A DNA stretch of 64,000 nt, from NCBI GenBank assembly GCA_902536455.1, contig CACAXN010000004.1:1-64000 (forward strand), written 5' to 3'. This stretch comes from an uncultured Prochlorococcus sp. (lineage in GTDB: Bacteria; Cyanobacteriota; Cyanobacteriia; PCC-6307; Cyanobiaceae). The notes beneath the pieces are model-generated. The model did not search any database and had not been told where the DNA came from. It saw only the letters and a program-made list of their open reading frames with translations. The position numbers were made by a program, and so were the translations under genes. Shown one piece after another: positions 1-10,919 of the stretch (position 1 is the stretch's first letter; each line of letters begins with the position of its first letter).

Positions 1-180
1 ATTATCATAATTAGATCCTCTACCCAACGTATAACAAAGTTGATGCTCACCTATCCAAATAAAATCAGGGTTAGAGTTATCTAAAATCAATTTCTCCTGA
101 TATTCTTTTTGTAATTTATAAACATCATTAAAAGAAGAAATCTTATCAGGTTGTTTAATTATTGCTGTTCTATTGACCAT
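1..180 (-). CDS. lipB: lipoyl(octanoyl) transferase LipB, N-terminal part, cut by window edge
   Basis: Reverse-strand ORF from ATG at 180 reads [32 protein letters not shown]...[21 protein letters not shown]; the xxGEHxxxYTLGR motif is typical of LipB. Not in the ORF track. Confidence 0.85.
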   Translation of the reverse strand, partial: MVNRTAIIKQPDKISSFNDVYKLQKEYQEKLILDNSNPDFIWIGEHQLCYTLGRGSNYDN

Positions 181-224
181 ATTTAAGTAGATTTAGAAAG
201 TAAGTAAATATTTTTAGATTTGTT

Positions 225-809
225 ATGAAAATTTTAATCCATGGAAAAAATCTTGAGCTCACTGGAGCATTAAAAGAATATACTGAGGCAAAGATAGAAA
301 AAGCAACTCATCACTATAAGGATATCGTTAAAGAAGCCGACATACACCTATCAATAGAAAAAAATCCAAGAGTAGCGTTTCAAACTGCAGAAGTTACAAT
401 ATTTGCAAATGGTACTGTAATTAGAGCTGAAGAAAAAACTGACAATCTATACTCAAGCATTGATTTAGTTTCAAATAAACTTTGTAGAAAATTGCGGAAA
501 TACAAAGAAAGAAATAATAAAACAAGCCATAATAATCAATTTAAAAATAAAGAGTCTTTCCCAATTGAAATTACGGAATCAAGATTTTTAGATGAATCTT
601 TACTTAAAGAAGGAATAGAAGCAAGTCTGCCGGAGCCATCTATAAAAAATAAATACTTTGAAATGAATCCAATTTCATCAGATGAAGCAAGAAAACAATT
701 AGATCTAATTGATCATGATTTTTATGTTTTTCGAAATAAAAAAAATAATGAACTTCAAGTTATATATAAGAGGAATCATGGGGGTTATGGACTGATTCAA
801 TCTAAATAA
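225..809 (+). CDS. hpf: ribosome hibernation promoting factor, long form (LrtA/HPF)
   Basis: N-terminal MKILIHGKNLELTGALKEYTEAKIEKATHHY and C-terminal FEMNPISSDEARKQLDLIDHDFYVFRN domain typical of long HPF. Confidence 0.93.
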   Translation: MKILIHGKNLELTGALKEYTEAKIEKATHHYKDIVKEADIHLSIEKNPRVAFQTAEVTIFANGTVIRAEEKTDNLYSSIDLVSNKLCRKLRKYKERNNKTSHNNQFKNKESFPIEITESRFLDESLLKEGIEASLPEPSIKNKYFEMNPISSDEARKQLDLIDHDFYVFRNKKNNELQVIYKRNHGGYGLIQSK

Positions 810-816
810 CTTTTAA

Positions 817-1476
817 ATGCCCAATATTGAATATGAATTAAACGAGAGAATTCATGCAATTATTATTAACCCCTACTTAACCTGGGAAGATTTCTGCGCG
901 AATTGCGATTTAATAAAAAAATATAATATCAAGAATATTTCTACTTCACTTAATTATTTAGATGATTTTAAAAATCATTTAAGCAATTATAGTGCAAACA
1001 TAAACGCACTCATTTCTTACCCTTTAGCAGATTTACCAGTTACATTTATTGAAGAATTAGTTGATTTTGCAAAAGATAAAGGTGCAAACGGAATTGAATA
1101 CGTACCAAACTTTATCAATTTATCTAAAAGAAACTTAGAAAGTTTCGCTACTGAAATTGAGTTAGTGAAGTTATCTGGATTACCAGTTTCAATAATCATA
1201 AATAAATCAAAACTTCAAAAAGAGGTTTTGCACAATGCGATAGAAATTTCTTTGGAATTAGGAATAAAAAATTTTCAATTCGGGGACGGGTTTGGGCCTC
1301 CTATTAAATCAAATGATGTAGCAGAAATACTAAAAATAACTGGCTCCCAAAATCAAATCAAAGTTGTAGGGGGTATAAAAAAACTGACACAAGTTATTGA
1401 TTTGTTTGATAATGGAATTAGTTGCGTTGGAACTTCAAATTTTTGTGAGATTTTTCAAGAAGTAAAGGTTATTTAA
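817..1476 (+). CDS. deoC: deoxyribose-phosphate aldolase-like (DeoC family, divergent active site)
   Basis: DeoC-like C-terminal pattern FQFGDGFGPPIKSNDVAEILK...IKVVGGIKKLTQVIDLFDNGISCVGTS; position between hpf and recO. Confidence 0.75.
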   Translation: MPNIEYELNERIHAIIINPYLTWEDFCANCDLIKKYNIKNISTSLNYLDDFKNHLSNYSANINALISYPLADLPVTFIEELVDFAKDKGANGIEYVPNFINLSKRNLESFATEIELVKLSGLPVSIIINKSKLQKEVLHNAIEISLELGIKNFQFGDGFGPPIKSNDVAEILKITGSQNQIKVVGGIKKLTQVIDLFDNGISCVGTSNFCEIFQEVKVI

Positions 1477-2262
1477 ATGTCTGGTTCTGGTGAGTGCAGA
1501 CTTCAAGGTCTCTGTATTAAAGCATCTCCATTAGGCGAGAATGATAGATTAATAACTATTCTTACTGATGAGCAAGGAATTGTTAGATTAGCGGTACCTG
1601 GTGCTAGGCGTCCTAAAAGTAGTCTTGCCGCAGCTACTCCACTAACATATTTAAGTCTACAGATTTTTGGGAAAAGAAATCTTAAATCTGTACGTCAGAT
1701 TAAAATATTAAAAAGCTATTCTGGTCTAGGGAAAAATATTGAATGTCTTGCAGCCGCACAAGCAATAACCGAATTAACTTTTTTATTAGTGGGTAATAAT
1801 GACAAGCAACAAAACTATTTATCTTGTGTCCTTGCACATTTAGATAGGATTTATTTGTACGAAGAATCTAAAGAAGAAGATGTTAAAATGCTCTCAATTT
1901 GTATTCAATCTTTAATCCATCTATTAGCCATTGGAGGCATAAATTTACCAATTCATCATTGCTGTAAAACTGGAGAACCTATTATTCCGCCTTTAGGAAA
2001 TTGGGAATGGAATTGTTATTATTTGCCAACTGAAGGGTTTTCGTCCGTAGAAGATCCTCAAAGTAATCTAAAAATAAATGCATCTGAAGTTGCTCTATTA
2101 CAGAGACTTCTTTTCCCCGAATTACCCATAAAATCTAATGGGGAGCTTTTGGGACCAAAAAAAGTCTGGCTTAAAATTTTATTTATCATTGAAACTTGGA
2201 TCTCTACTCAACTAGAGAAAGATTTATCTTCACTAAAAATGTTGAGAGAAATATACAGTTAG
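1477..2262 (+). CDS. recO: DNA repair protein RecO
   Basis: MSGSGECRLQGLCIKASPLGENDRLITILTDEQGIVRLAVPGARRPKS, RecO OB-fold N-terminus. Confidence 0.9.
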   Translation: MSGSGECRLQGLCIKASPLGENDRLITILTDEQGIVRLAVPGARRPKSSLAAATPLTYLSLQIFGKRNLKSVRQIKILKSYSGLGKNIECLAAAQAITELTFLLVGNNDKQQNYLSCVLAHLDRIYLYEESKEEDVKMLSICIQSLIHLLAIGGINLPIHHCCKTGEPIIPPLGNWEWNCYYLPTEGFSSVEDPQSNLKINASEVALLQRLLFPELPIKSNGELLGPKKVWLKILFIIETWISTQLEKDLSSLKMLREIYS

Positions 2263-2347
2263 CATTTTTATGAAGCATTAATAAATTTTAAAATTATGAT
2301 TATGGCGACTTTGACTGTTAACTTTATAAATAGTTAATTCAATTAAT

Positions 2348-3514
2348 GTGGTTCATATTGCATGGTTGGGTAAAAAATCCCCTTTTTGTGGAAATGTAAC
2401 TTATGGTAATTCAACTACTGAGGCATTAAAGGCCAGAGGACATAAAATAAGTTTTATTCATTTCGACAATCCCTCTAGTTCAAATTTATCAAAACCATTA
2501 TTCCTTGCAAATGATCCTGATGTAAGTCTCCCATATTTAATTAAATCTCAAGTTTACACAATACCCTCGCCTAGAGCAGAAAAAGAGCTAAGGCTATCGT
2601 TGGAAAGATTAAAACCTGACATAGTACATGCAAGCCTAACTTTATCTCCTTTAGACTTTAGACTTCCAGAGCTTTGCAATGAAATTAATGTTCCACTTAT
2701 AGGAACATTTCACCCACCATTTGATGAAAAAAATAGAAATTTAACTGCTAGTACTCAACAATTAACTTATCAACTTTATGCTCCCTCTTTGGCAAAGTTC
2801 AACAAAATAATTGTTTTTTCTGAACCTCAAAAAAATGTTCTTGAGAAATTAGGAGTACCTAAAGAAAAACAAATAATTATTCCAAACGGCGTTGATGAAA
2901 ATATTTGGAAACCTTTTTGCGAAAAAAATAAAAAGTATGATCAGGTAAAAAACAAACTTGGAAATGAAAGAATCTTTTTGTATATGGGAAGAATTGCCAA
3001 TGAGAAAAACATCGAGGCACTTTTACGTTCTTGGCGCCAAACAAAAAACAATAATTGCAAATTAGTTATTGTTGGTGATGGCCCAATGAAGCCGACTCTT
3101 GAAAGTAGTTTTTCTAACCTTAGTAATGGGAAATTAATTTGGTGGGGTGCCGAGTTAGATTTAGAAACTAGGATAGCGATAATGCAAATAGCAGAGGTAT
3201 TTTTCTTACCAAGCTTGGTAGAAGGTTTATCATTATCACTTTTAGAGGCAATGTCTACTGGTACTGCATGTGTAGCCACAGATGCCGGAGCTGATGGTGA
3301 AGTTTTAGATAACGGAGCAGGAATAGTGATTTCAACTGATAATGTGGCTGCACAATTGAAAACTATAATCCCAATTCTTGTGGAACATCCCTCATTTACA
3401 AAAGATCTTGGGGAAAAAGCTAGAGAACGAGTACTTGAGAGATATACAATTACTAAAAATATAAATTCACTTGAGAAAGTTTATATGAACTTAAAAAGTA
3501 ATTTCACAAACTAA
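2348..3514 (+). CDS. glycosyltransferase family 4-like (GT-B) protein
   Basis: IIPNGVDENIWKP, FLYMGRIANEKNIEALL, FFLPSLVEGLSLSLLEAMSTGTACVAT motifs. Confidence 0.88.
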   Translation: MVHIAWLGKKSPFCGNVTYGNSTTEALKARGHKISFIHFDNPSSSNLSKPLFLANDPDVSLPYLIKSQVYTIPSPRAEKELRLSLERLKPDIVHASLTLSPLDFRLPELCNEINVPLIGTFHPPFDEKNRNLTASTQQLTYQLYAPSLAKFNKIIVFSEPQKNVLEKLGVPKEKQIIIPNGVDENIWKPFCEKNKKYDQVKNKLGNERIFLYMGRIANEKNIEALLRSWRQTKNNNCKLVIVGDGPMKPTLESSFSNLSNGKLIWWGAELDLETRIAIMQIAEVFFLPSLVEGLSLSLLEAMSTGTACVATDAGADGEVLDNGAGIVISTDNVAAQLKTIIPILVEHPSFTKDLGEKARERVLERYTITKNINSLEKVYMNLKSNFTN

Positions 3515-4323
3515 CGAAACTCTTTACTTCTATTACTAGCTGAAACTATTGATTCAATTAATGCTGACCTTACACTCTTTTTTTCTAAAACCCTTAAAGC
3601 AGAAATAGTTGTTCCACCTGGAGAAGTTACTAAATTTTTAAGCTCAGAAGTAGTTAGTTTGTTTTCTTTTATTAGACTAGTAGTTCCTAGTATCATTTCC
3701 ATAACGAGTTCCTCTGAAAGTATTTTTGGTAATCCACCGCTCAATCCTCCATCACTTAATGCCTCTATAATTAAAGCAATAATTGCAGGGCCTGATGAAG
3801 TTAAAGCTAAAAATATATCAAGGTAATCTTCAGTAAATTCATAAATTTTACTAGTATTTTCAAATAATTTTTTTGTAAATATTTTCTGATCTTCAGTAAT
3901 TTCTTCTCCCCAAGAAATTCCTGTTAAACCTTTTCCAATAGTTATTGGAATATTTGTAACCACCCTCACACATTTATGATTAGGGAACTTTTGAGAAAGT
4001 CTATTTAATGGAACCCCAGCAAGAATTGAAACTATTAAATTATCTTTGTTTTTTATATGATGGGCCTCACTTATATCATTAAATTGTTGGGGTTTTATTG
4101 AAAGAAGTTTATATTCACAATCCCAAACTATTTCGGACTCTATAGAACCTGATTTATAAACGTTTATATGATATTTATAATTTTTCTTTATATTTTCTAA
4201 ACTTTTTTCTGACTTTACAAGACAAAAAACATTCTCTGGCTGAATTAATTTTTTATCTAATAGAGGGGTTATTATAGCATTTGCAATATTTCCAAAACCA
4301 ATAATCGCAATTTTTTCAGTCAC
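3511..4323 (-). CDS. proC: pyrroline-5-carboxylate reductase
   Basis: MTEKIAIIGFGNIANAII; TSSGPAIIALIIEALSDGGLSGGL; VTSPGGTTISALRVLE signature. Confidence 0.93.
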   Translation of the reverse strand: MTEKIAIIGFGNIANAIITPLLDKKLIQPENVFCLVKSEKSLENIKKNYKYHINVYKSGSIESEIVWDCEYKLLSIKPQQFNDISEAHHIKNKDNLIVSILAGVPLNRLSQKFPNHKCVRVVTNIPITIGKGLTGISWGEEITEDQKIFTKKLFENTSKIYEFTEDYLDIFLALTSSGPAIIALIIEALSDGGLSGGLPKILSEELVMEMILGTTSLIKENKLTTSELKNLVTSPGGTTISALRVLEKKSVRSALIESIVSASNRSKEFR

Positions 4324-4330
4324 AGATTAC

Positions 4331-4906
4331 TCATGAGTAAGCGCTTAATTTAGAATTACCCCATGCTGGTTCTGGAGTAGTATTTCTGCCCAAACTATAT
4401 TGTGGTGTATTTTCTGTAGGCACAGAAGAAGGAGAAGCTTCTTCAGGTGAAGAACTAGTTACATTTACACAACTTGGTGCAAAAAGAAAAATACTTTCAC
4501 CGACTCTCTCTTGATGTCCATCAATTGCATATGTACCACCAGCAATAAAATCAACCGCTCTTTGAGCTTGATCAGGATCCATCATAGTTAAATTAAGAAT
4601 CACGGTTTTTCTCTCTCTTAATGCTTGTATAGCTTGAGGCATCTCATCAAAACTTCTTGGTTCCATTAAGCTTACTTCTGAGGATGAATTTGAAATTCCT
4701 GGCATACCAACCACTTTTGATGATTTGTTGTTATTCATAAAATCGAATGGGTTTGAATTTGCAAGGGCATTTACATTCCTTGGATTTTGTTTGAAATTAT
4801 TAATATCATTTAATTCATCCTCTGATGCATAATCCAACTCATCAAAATCATCATCGAGATACTCATCCCCTGCAACAACTGCCTTTAATCTAGAAATAAG
4901 TGACAC
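4331..4906 (-). CDS. sepF: cell division protein SepF
   Basis: [62 protein letters not shown]. Confidence 0.93.
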   Translation of the reverse strand: MSLISRLKAVVAGDEYLDDDFDELDYASEDELNDINNFKQNPRNVNALANSNPFDFMNNNKSSKVVGMPGISNSSSEVSLMEPRSFDEMPQAIQALRERKTVILNLTMMDPDQAQRAVDFIAGGTYAIDGHQERVGESIFLFAPSCVNVTSSSPEEASPSSVPTENTPQYSLGRNTTPEPAWGNSKLSAYS

Positions 4907-5056
4907 CTTTTAAATCCTCTTGAAATTGATTACTAAGGTTTAAGAACCTTAAGTAATATATTCATTTTTTAAATGAATAAACTACCTACTCTTAAATAAC
5001 GTTAGTTGAACTTTACTGCAAGTTTATAGATAAGATTTTTATAAAAAAATAACTAA

Positions 5057-5692
5057 TTAAGATCTATCTCCGAAAATCAAAGACCCTAATCTTAACCATG
5101 TTGATCCAGCGTCAATAGCTTCCTCCCAATCACCTGACATCCCCATTGAACAATCTGATAGTTGGAGTGAATCAGCGAGAGCACGACATTTTTTGAACAA
5201 TCCTGAATTTTCTTTAGAGCTAAGTCCTTTAGGATTGATAGTCATCAAACCGGTTAATGAAATATTTTTCAATTCTTGAATTTCTTTCCATTTCAAAACT
5301 AAAACTTCAGGATTAAAGCCTCCCTTAGTAGGGTCATCACTCAACTTAACCTGCAACATTATTAATGGATTTTTATTCTCTTCACGTGAAATATTAGAAA
5401 TCTTTTGCAACTTTTCAAATGAATCTACTGAATGAATATATTTAAAATTTTGAACTATTTTTCTTATTTTATTACTTTGTATTCTTCCAATAAAGTGCCA
5501 ATTTATTTGTTTAAGCTTTTTTAAGGTTAATTGTTTTTCAAACGCCTCTTGAACCTTACTTTCACCAAAATCGTTCTGACCTATATTTTGAATAGTCTTG
5601 ATTTCTTGACTTTTAAATCCTTTACTTACCGCAAGAATATTTACATTTGATGGGATTTTATTTTTTATTTTTAAATAATTTTCAGGATTCAC
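5057..5692 (-). CDS. pipY: YggS/PipY-family PLP-binding protein
   Basis: ILAVSKGFKSQEI, FGESKVQEAFEK, WHFIGRIQSNKIRKI, MGMSGDWEEAIDAGSTWLRLGSLIFG; adjacent to pipX. Confidence 0.92.
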   Translation of the reverse strand: MNPENYLKIKNKIPSNVNILAVSKGFKSQEIKTIQNIGQNDFGESKVQEAFEKQLTLKKLKQINWHFIGRIQSNKIRKIVQNFKYIHSVDSFEKLQKISNISREENKNPLIMLQVKLSDDPTKGGFNPEVLVLKWKEIQELKNISLTGLMTINPKGLSSKENSGLFKKCRALADSLQLSDCSMGMSGDWEEAIDAGSTWLRLGSLIFGDRS

Positions 5693-5695
5693 CTT

Positions 5696-5962
5696 TTATA
5701 AGAAAGTTTGCTTAAATAAATTCTCCCATTTAGGTAGATCTTCAGATATCATTCTTTTAGCTTTTTGAAGGTTTAATTCTGCCTGATTACGAGCATCCAA
5801 ATAAGGAATAACTTCAAAAAAAACTTCTCTCTGCCGGAATTCTACCAAAAAAAACATTTTTTGAGCGTATAAAGTCGCATAAATATCTCTCCCATCATTT
5901 CCAGGAGAAACTTGGTATAACATGCCAAATGTTGGATGGTTTAAATAACGCTCAGAACTCAA
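5696..5962 (-). CDS. pipX: NtcA co-activator PipX
   Basis: YLNHPTFGMLYQVSPGNDGRDIYATLYAQKMFFLVEFR typical of PipX; cluster with pipY. Confidence 0.9.
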   Translation of the reverse strand: MSSERYLNHPTFGMLYQVSPGNDGRDIYATLYAQKMFFLVEFRQREVFFEVIPYLDARNQAELNLQKAKRMISEDLPKWENLFKQTFL

Positions 5963-5981
5963 ATCTAAAATATTGTGTTAT

Positions 5982-6896
5982 TTATAATGCACCATACAGT
6001 TTTCTAAGAAAAATTGCTATGCAAATAAAACAAATCGATAATGTATTAACAATTACATTGATTGATTTTGAAGGATATGAATTCCTAAATCTATTAGTTT
6101 CTATAAAAATTTCTTTCTTAGAAAGCAATGATTCTGCCCCTTGCTCAATTCTCAAGAATATATTACGAAATAATCTTTCCACTAAGATTAATAAAACATT
6201 AAAAGATTTCTTAAATCCTAAATTACGAAAACTTACCGATCTTACTGACAATGATTTAATTAAATTTTGAAATTCTTCCTGCACTAGAGGAATAAAACGT
6301 AATGCAATTAACAACTGAAAAAGCCACTTACTAGTTGGCAATCCAATCTTTCTTAAAGGATACAGAAACCAACTTAATCCCCATACTATGTCTTCCTGCA
6401 ATGTTGTTAAAAGCATTAAATTCACACTATGAATAACGGTAAATATCAAAGTGGAGGTTTTTATTCCTAGTTCAAAGGCTTTTTTTGATAAGTTGTATGG
6501 ACCAAAATTAATGAACCATATCTCCTGTGAAGGAATTTGCAAAATATTCCATTCTTTTTGACTTTCCAGTACTATTTGCAACTCATTGGGATTTCTTAAG
6601 TAGCCATCAAGAGATTGGATATCAGACGAGGCAAGTATTGATATAAATCCAATAAATAGTGATAAACATGAGAGAAAAAATAATGATCGCCACCATACTC
6701 TGGATGGTAATAAACTTAAAAAAGTAATTAATAGTAAAAAACCAACTAAACTCAATCTCCATATTGGACCTGCCCAAATTGGAGTGATTAAAAATATCAT
6801 TACGATAATTATCTTTAATCTACTATCTATAATTCTTAGCCAACTTCTATTACCATGAACATATTGACCAACAGAAAATTTGGTTAGCAAATTCAT
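5982..6896 (-). CDS. CbiQ/EcfT-like transmembrane component (energy-coupling factor type)
   Basis: Hydrophobic with AWLRIIDSRLKIIIVM-type N-terminus and ALRFIPLVQEEFQNLIKSLSVRS motif. Confidence 0.75.
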   Translation of the reverse strand: MNLLTKFSVGQYVHGNRSWLRIIDSRLKIIIVMIFLITPIWAGPIWRLSLVGFLLLITFLSLLPSRVWWRSLFFLSCLSLFIGFISILASSDIQSLDGYLRNPNELQIVLESQKEWNILQIPSQEIWFINFGPYNLSKKAFELGIKTSTLIFTVIHSVNLMLLTTLQEDIVWGLSWFLYPLRKIGLPTSKWLFQLLIALRFIPLVQEEFQNLIKSLSVRSVSFRNLGFKKSFNVLLILVERLFRNIFLRIEQGAESLLSKKEIFIETNRFRNSYPSKSINVIVNTLSICFICIAIFLRKLYGAL

Positions 6897-8269
6897 TAAT
6901 CTTTTTGAATTAACTCAATATTTTCTCTTTCGACTTCTTTATTTAAAGCTCTTTGCTGTTTTCCTCTCCAAAGTAAAATGAGGGGTGTGCCTTCAAAGCC
7001 TAAATTTACTCTAATTTGTTTTTCAATATATCTTCTATAAGTTATTCCGAATAATTTAGGGTCATTTACAAAAAGAGTAAAAGTGGGGGGTTTGTTCTTT
7101 ACTTGAGTACCGTAATAAAGCCTACCTTGCTTGCCGCTTCTCTTCGTTGGAGGACTTTTCCAACTAATTGATTCTTTAAGTACTTCATTAACTACTGAGG
7201 TTGTAACTCTTCTTCTGTGTTGATTTACGGCATTAAGAGCATGCTCAAAAATATTATCAACTCTTTGACCAGTTAGGGCAGATATAAAAATCATTTTTGA
7301 CCAGTGTAAAAAATAAAGTTTAGATCTAAGTTCTTTTTCTACTTGATAAATTGTTGAACTATTTTTCTCTACAAGATCCCATTTATTAACAACAATTATA
7401 CAAGCTCTACCTTGTTCTTCTATGCGCCCAGCCAGTTTCTGGTCTTGTTCAGTTACTCCATCAACCGCATCTATAACTAACACACAAACATCACTTCTAT
7501 CTATTGATTTAAAAGCCCTATTAATACCAAAGAATTCAGTACCATATTTAACATTTTTCTTTCTTCTAATCCCTGCAGTATCAATAATTTTCCAGTGATT
7601 ATCACCTTTTTTAATAAGCGTATCTATGGAATCAGTTGTAGTACCACTAATATCACTAACTATTGCTCTCTTTTCTCCACAGATTGAATTTAACAAACTA
7701 GATTTACCAACATTAGGCCTACCAATAATTGACATCATTATCTTTTCTTCATCATCCTGAATATTATTTTCAGGAAGTTCGCCAATAACTAGATCTAAAA
7801 GATCTCCAGTGCCTGAACCATGAATAGCCGAAACAGGGTTAGGTTCGCCCAATCCTAATTTCCAGAACTCTGGAGCTAAGGATATTCCAAGAGTGGTCGA
7901 TTCGCATTTATTAACAGCAACAATTGTTTTACAGCTTGAGTTTCTTAACCATTTTGCTATTGATAAATCACCATCTGTAACTCCTTGATTCCCATCTACC
8001 ACCAGTAACGCGAGTGAAGCCTCTTCTAGAGCTAAGAAAACTTGTGTCCTTATCTCTGGGAGAAATTCACTATCATCATCAAAAACTAAACCCCCAGTAT
8101 CAACTATTTGGAATTCCTTACCTCCCCATGAAGCATTTTGATACGTCCTATCTCTTGTAACTCCAGGTTTATCAAATACTATTGCATCATTACTTTGGCA
8201 AAGACGATTTACTAAGGTAGATTTCCCAACGTTAGGTCTTCCGATAATTGCTATTGTAGGAAGAATCAA
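6896..8269 (-). CDS. der: ribosome biogenesis GTPase Der (EngA)
   Basis: Two tandem G domains ([12 protein letters not shown] and [12 protein letters not shown]) and KH-like C-terminus. Confidence 0.97.
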   Translation of the reverse strand: MILPTIAIIGRPNVGKSTLVNRLCQSNDAIVFDKPGVTRDRTYQNASWGGKEFQIVDTGGLVFDDDSEFLPEIRTQVFLALEEASLALLVVDGNQGVTDGDLSIAKWLRNSSCKTIVAVNKCESTTLGISLAPEFWKLGLGEPNPVSAIHGSGTGDLLDLVIGELPENNIQDDEEKIMMSIIGRPNVGKSSLLNSICGEKRAIVSDISGTTTDSIDTLIKKGDNHWKIIDTAGIRRKKNVKYGTEFFGINRAFKSIDRSDVCVLVIDAVDGVTEQDQKLAGRIEEQGRACIIVVNKWDLVEKNSSTIYQVEKELRSKLYFLHWSKMIFISALTGQRVDNIFEHALNAVNQHRRRVTTSVVNEVLKESISWKSPPTKRSGKQGRLYYGTQVKNKPPTFTLFVNDPKLFGITYRRYIEKQIRVNLGFEGTPLILLWRGKQQRALNKEVERENIELIQKD

Positions 8270-8343
8270 TTCTTCTCTCCAAAGAAAGTACTGTCCATTA
8301 CAACTATACCTTTAATAGAATCATTTACATTATTCAAAAAAAA

Positions 8344-8829
8344 TTATTTAATTTCTGGATCACCAAAATGTCCTTTAACTGGATTAACAGGTGGTGAACT
8401 AGGACTTGGAATTAATTCATTATCTTTTGAAAAATAATCATTTTCAATCGCCCAATAAATCAACCAATTTACTGCCGTCGCTCTTCTAGTTCTTCTTGGA
8501 TAGAGTTCATTAATCTTATAACCTTTAAAATTAAGAAAATTTTTCAATCCCTGTTTGTAGTCTTTTGGAATTGATCGAGTCAAATGTACTGAAGCTGTTC
8601 GCTCTGAAATGATTTGAGGAGCTTTTTCAAATTTTTCTGACCAATAATTAGGAGTTAATACACTAGAAACCCAATTCTTTAGAGTTATTTCTTTAGTATA
8701 AAAAAGTCTTTCCCAAACTAATTCACAAACAAATACGTCACTAACCTTATCTTCGAGAATAAGAAATAATAGGTCCTTACATATTGGCCATGTAAATTGA
8801 TTTTCAATTAATTTTTCTTTTTTGTACAT
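8344..8829 (-). CDS. conserved hypothetical protein
   Basis: 161-aa ORF abutting cobI start; no family recognised. Confidence 0.65.
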   Translation of the reverse strand: MYKKEKLIENQFTWPICKDLLFLILEDKVSDVFVCELVWERLFYTKEITLKNWVSSVLTPNYWSEKFEKAPQIISERTASVHLTRSIPKDYKQGLKNFLNFKGYKINELYPRRTRRATAVNWLIYWAIENDYFSKDNELIPSPSSPPVNPVKGHFGDPEIK

Positions 8830-9584
8830 TAATCGAACCTTATCAAAATCAAAGAAAAATAAGGCATAAATTCCTTTTTATATTGTGATGCATATTTAAT
8901 AATTTGATCAGGCATCCCAACACTTAAAGCTATTAATGATGTATTGATGATATCCTCTTTTATTAAAATTTCCCTGACTAAATTCCATCTTTTGCCAACT
9001 TTCATAATGGCCAATACCGTTTTATTTGCCTTACTTTCCCTAATTAGGGTTTTTAATTCAGATTTTGAAGAAGGGCATTCTTTGATGATCAATGTCTCGC
9101 CTTTTTTTACCAAATCAAAATCACTGAAAGCTGCTGCTGCTGAAATAGAGGAAATACCAGGTATTGTTTTGGTAATAATTTCAGCATGATTATTTTTTAT
9201 TAACCTCAAAATATTAGAAGAACTTGCAAATAGTGAAGTATCTCCAAGACAAAGTAAAACAACTGATTCGCCATTTTGTATAAATTTCACAATTTTTTCT
9301 ACAGCATTAGACCATATTTCATCTGGATCAAAATCCTTCCTAGCCATTGGAAAGATAATAGGGATATTTTTTTTAAATTTGGTGTATTTCTTGACTATTT
9401 CAGCAGCGAAACTTTTTTTATTTTCATCTGATATTGGGAAAACTATAACTTTCGCTTTTTTTATTGCATCCACAGCAGCAATTGTTAAAAGCAATGGATC
9501 TCCAGGGCCTACACCGACTATGGTGAATGTTGGTAAATCAGTTTTATATCGATTAAGTAAACTTAAGAACTTGTTTATTATCAT
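8829..9584 (-). CDS. cobI: precorrin-2 C20-methyltransferase
   Basis: FTIVGVGPGDPLLLTIAAVDAIKKAKVIVFP; LGDTSLFASSSNILRLI; TIPGISSISAAAA (tetrapyrrole methylase). Confidence 0.88.
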   Translation of the reverse strand: MIINKFLSLLNRYKTDLPTFTIVGVGPGDPLLLTIAAVDAIKKAKVIVFPISDENKKSFAAEIVKKYTKFKKNIPIIFPMARKDFDPDEIWSNAVEKIVKFIQNGESVVLLCLGDTSLFASSSNILRLIKNNHAEIITKTIPGISSISAAAAFSDFDLVKKGETLIIKECPSSKSELKTLIRESKANKTVLAIMKVGKRWNLVREILIKEDIINTSLIALSVGMPDQIIKYASQYKKEFMPYFSLILIRFD

Positions 9585-9600
9585 TTTTATTTTATTAACT

Positions 9601-10209
9601 TTAGCTATGAACCCTTGGCATTTTAAAAGTTTCAGCTAGTATTGCTGACTCAATTTCAGACAATTCCTCTAACCTTTTGAAAGTTTGATTTTTAGAGAAT
9701 TTAGTTTGCGCTAGTTTCCAGTAAACTCCAAAATGTCTTGCCTCACTCTCTAGCAGAGACTCATAAAGGGATTTAAACGATTTATCTTCAGAATTCAGCG
9801 CGAGCAAGCTTAATCTTTCATGACTTCTAGCTTCAATAAGTCCTGCTATTAAGAAACTATCAAGCATTCTATTGGGCTCTTCCTTCCTTATATTCTTGGA
9901 CAATTCAGCTCCATATGGAGGCGGTTGTAAGGACTCAAGAGAATGTCCAAGATCCTTTAAAAAATAAATTATTTTTTCAAAATGCTCTAATTCCTCTCTC
10001 GCTATTGGACTCAGAACTTCTGCCAGATTTGGTTCTGATGGATATCTAAACATCAGTTGAACAGCTACTCCTGCTGCTTTTCTTTCACAATGAGCATGGT
10101 CAATAAGAATATCTATTGGGTTAGATAATGCGAGTTTGATCCACTCATCTGAGGTAAATGAAGATAAATATTTAATATAAGAAGTAGGCCTTTTAAAATC
10201 GACTAGCAT
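9601..10209 (-). CDS. miaE: tRNA-(ms2io6A)-hydroxylase MiaE-like
   Basis: HAHCERKAAGVAVQLMFRYP, AREELEHFEKI, LIEARSHERL, ESEARHFGVYW di-iron motifs. Confidence 0.9.
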   Translation of the reverse strand: MLVDFKRPTSYIKYLSSFTSDEWIKLALSNPIDILIDHAHCERKAAGVAVQLMFRYPSEPNLAEVLSPIAREELEHFEKIIYFLKDLGHSLESLQPPPYGAELSKNIRKEEPNRMLDSFLIAGLIEARSHERLSLLALNSEDKSFKSLYESLLESEARHFGVYWKLAQTKFSKNQTFKRLEELSEIESAILAETFKMPRVHS

Positions 10210-10650
10210 TTAATCTTTAATACTCAAATATCCAATGATTCCTTCAAGAGCTAAAAAATAACTTGATATGCCGAATCCACTTATAATTCCTATAGCTTTA
10301 TCTGTAAGAAAAGATTCTTTACGAAAATCTTCTCTACTGAAAATATTTGAAATATGTAACTCTACAAAAGGAATTTTTGATCCAATTAAAGCATCACGAA
10401 TAGAAATCGAGGTATGAGTAAAAGCGCCAGCATTTATAAGGATACCTTGGGTACTTTTTACAGACTCCTGAATTTTATCTACTATTTCTCCTTCGTGATT
10501 ACTTTGAAAACATTCAAGATTAATACTTCTTTCTTTAGCAACTTTAATTAAATCTTTTTCTATATCACTCAATGTTTTATTACCATATATTTCAGGTTCT
10601 CTAGTGCCCAAAAGATTTAGATTTGGTCCATTTATTAATAAAATATTCAT
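10210..10650 (-). CDS. aroQ: 3-dehydroquinate dehydratase type II
   Basis: [56 protein letters not shown]-type motif. The upstream extension in the ORF track is probably not translated. Confidence 0.95.
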   Translation of the reverse strand: MNILLINGPNLNLLGTREPEIYGNKTLSDIEKDLIKVAKERSINLECFQSNHEGEIVDKIQESVKSTQGILINAGAFTHTSISIRDALIGSKIPFVELHISNIFSREDFRKESFLTDKAIGIISGFGISSYFLALEGIIGYLSIKD

Positions 10651-10752
10651 CATCAATAAAGTCTTTTCTTTACAAATGCTATCTAGAAAGAAACAAAAAA
10701 ACCAAAACAATTTCACACAAAGTGTCCATTAACTGATAAGTTCAAATAGTGG

Positions 10753-10834
10753 GGGTCGGTGCCCGAGTGGTTAAAGGGGGCGGACTGTAAATCCGCTGGC
10801 TCTGCCTACGTTGGTTCAAATCCAACCCGGCCCA
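10753..10834 (+). tRNA. tRNA-Tyr (GTA)
   Basis: Acceptor GGGTCGG/CCGGCCC+A, anticodon loop ctGTAaa, long class II variable arm, GGTTCAAATCC T-arm. Confidence 0.95.
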
Positions 10835-10844
10835 CTTTGAAATT

Positions 10845-10916
<72 letters not shown>

Positions 10917-10919
10917 CTC

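Noticed and set aside
1017-3279. Minus-strand ORFs 1017-1199 and 2941-3279
   Set aside because: Antisense shadows of deoC-like and glycosyltransferase genes.
5929-6270. 113-aa plus-strand ORF
   Set aside because: Mostly antisense to the CbiQ/EcfT-like gene, which is the better-supported frame.
8944-9639. Plus-strand ORFs 8944-9189 and 9379-9639
   Set aside because: Antisense to cobI; no recognisable domain.
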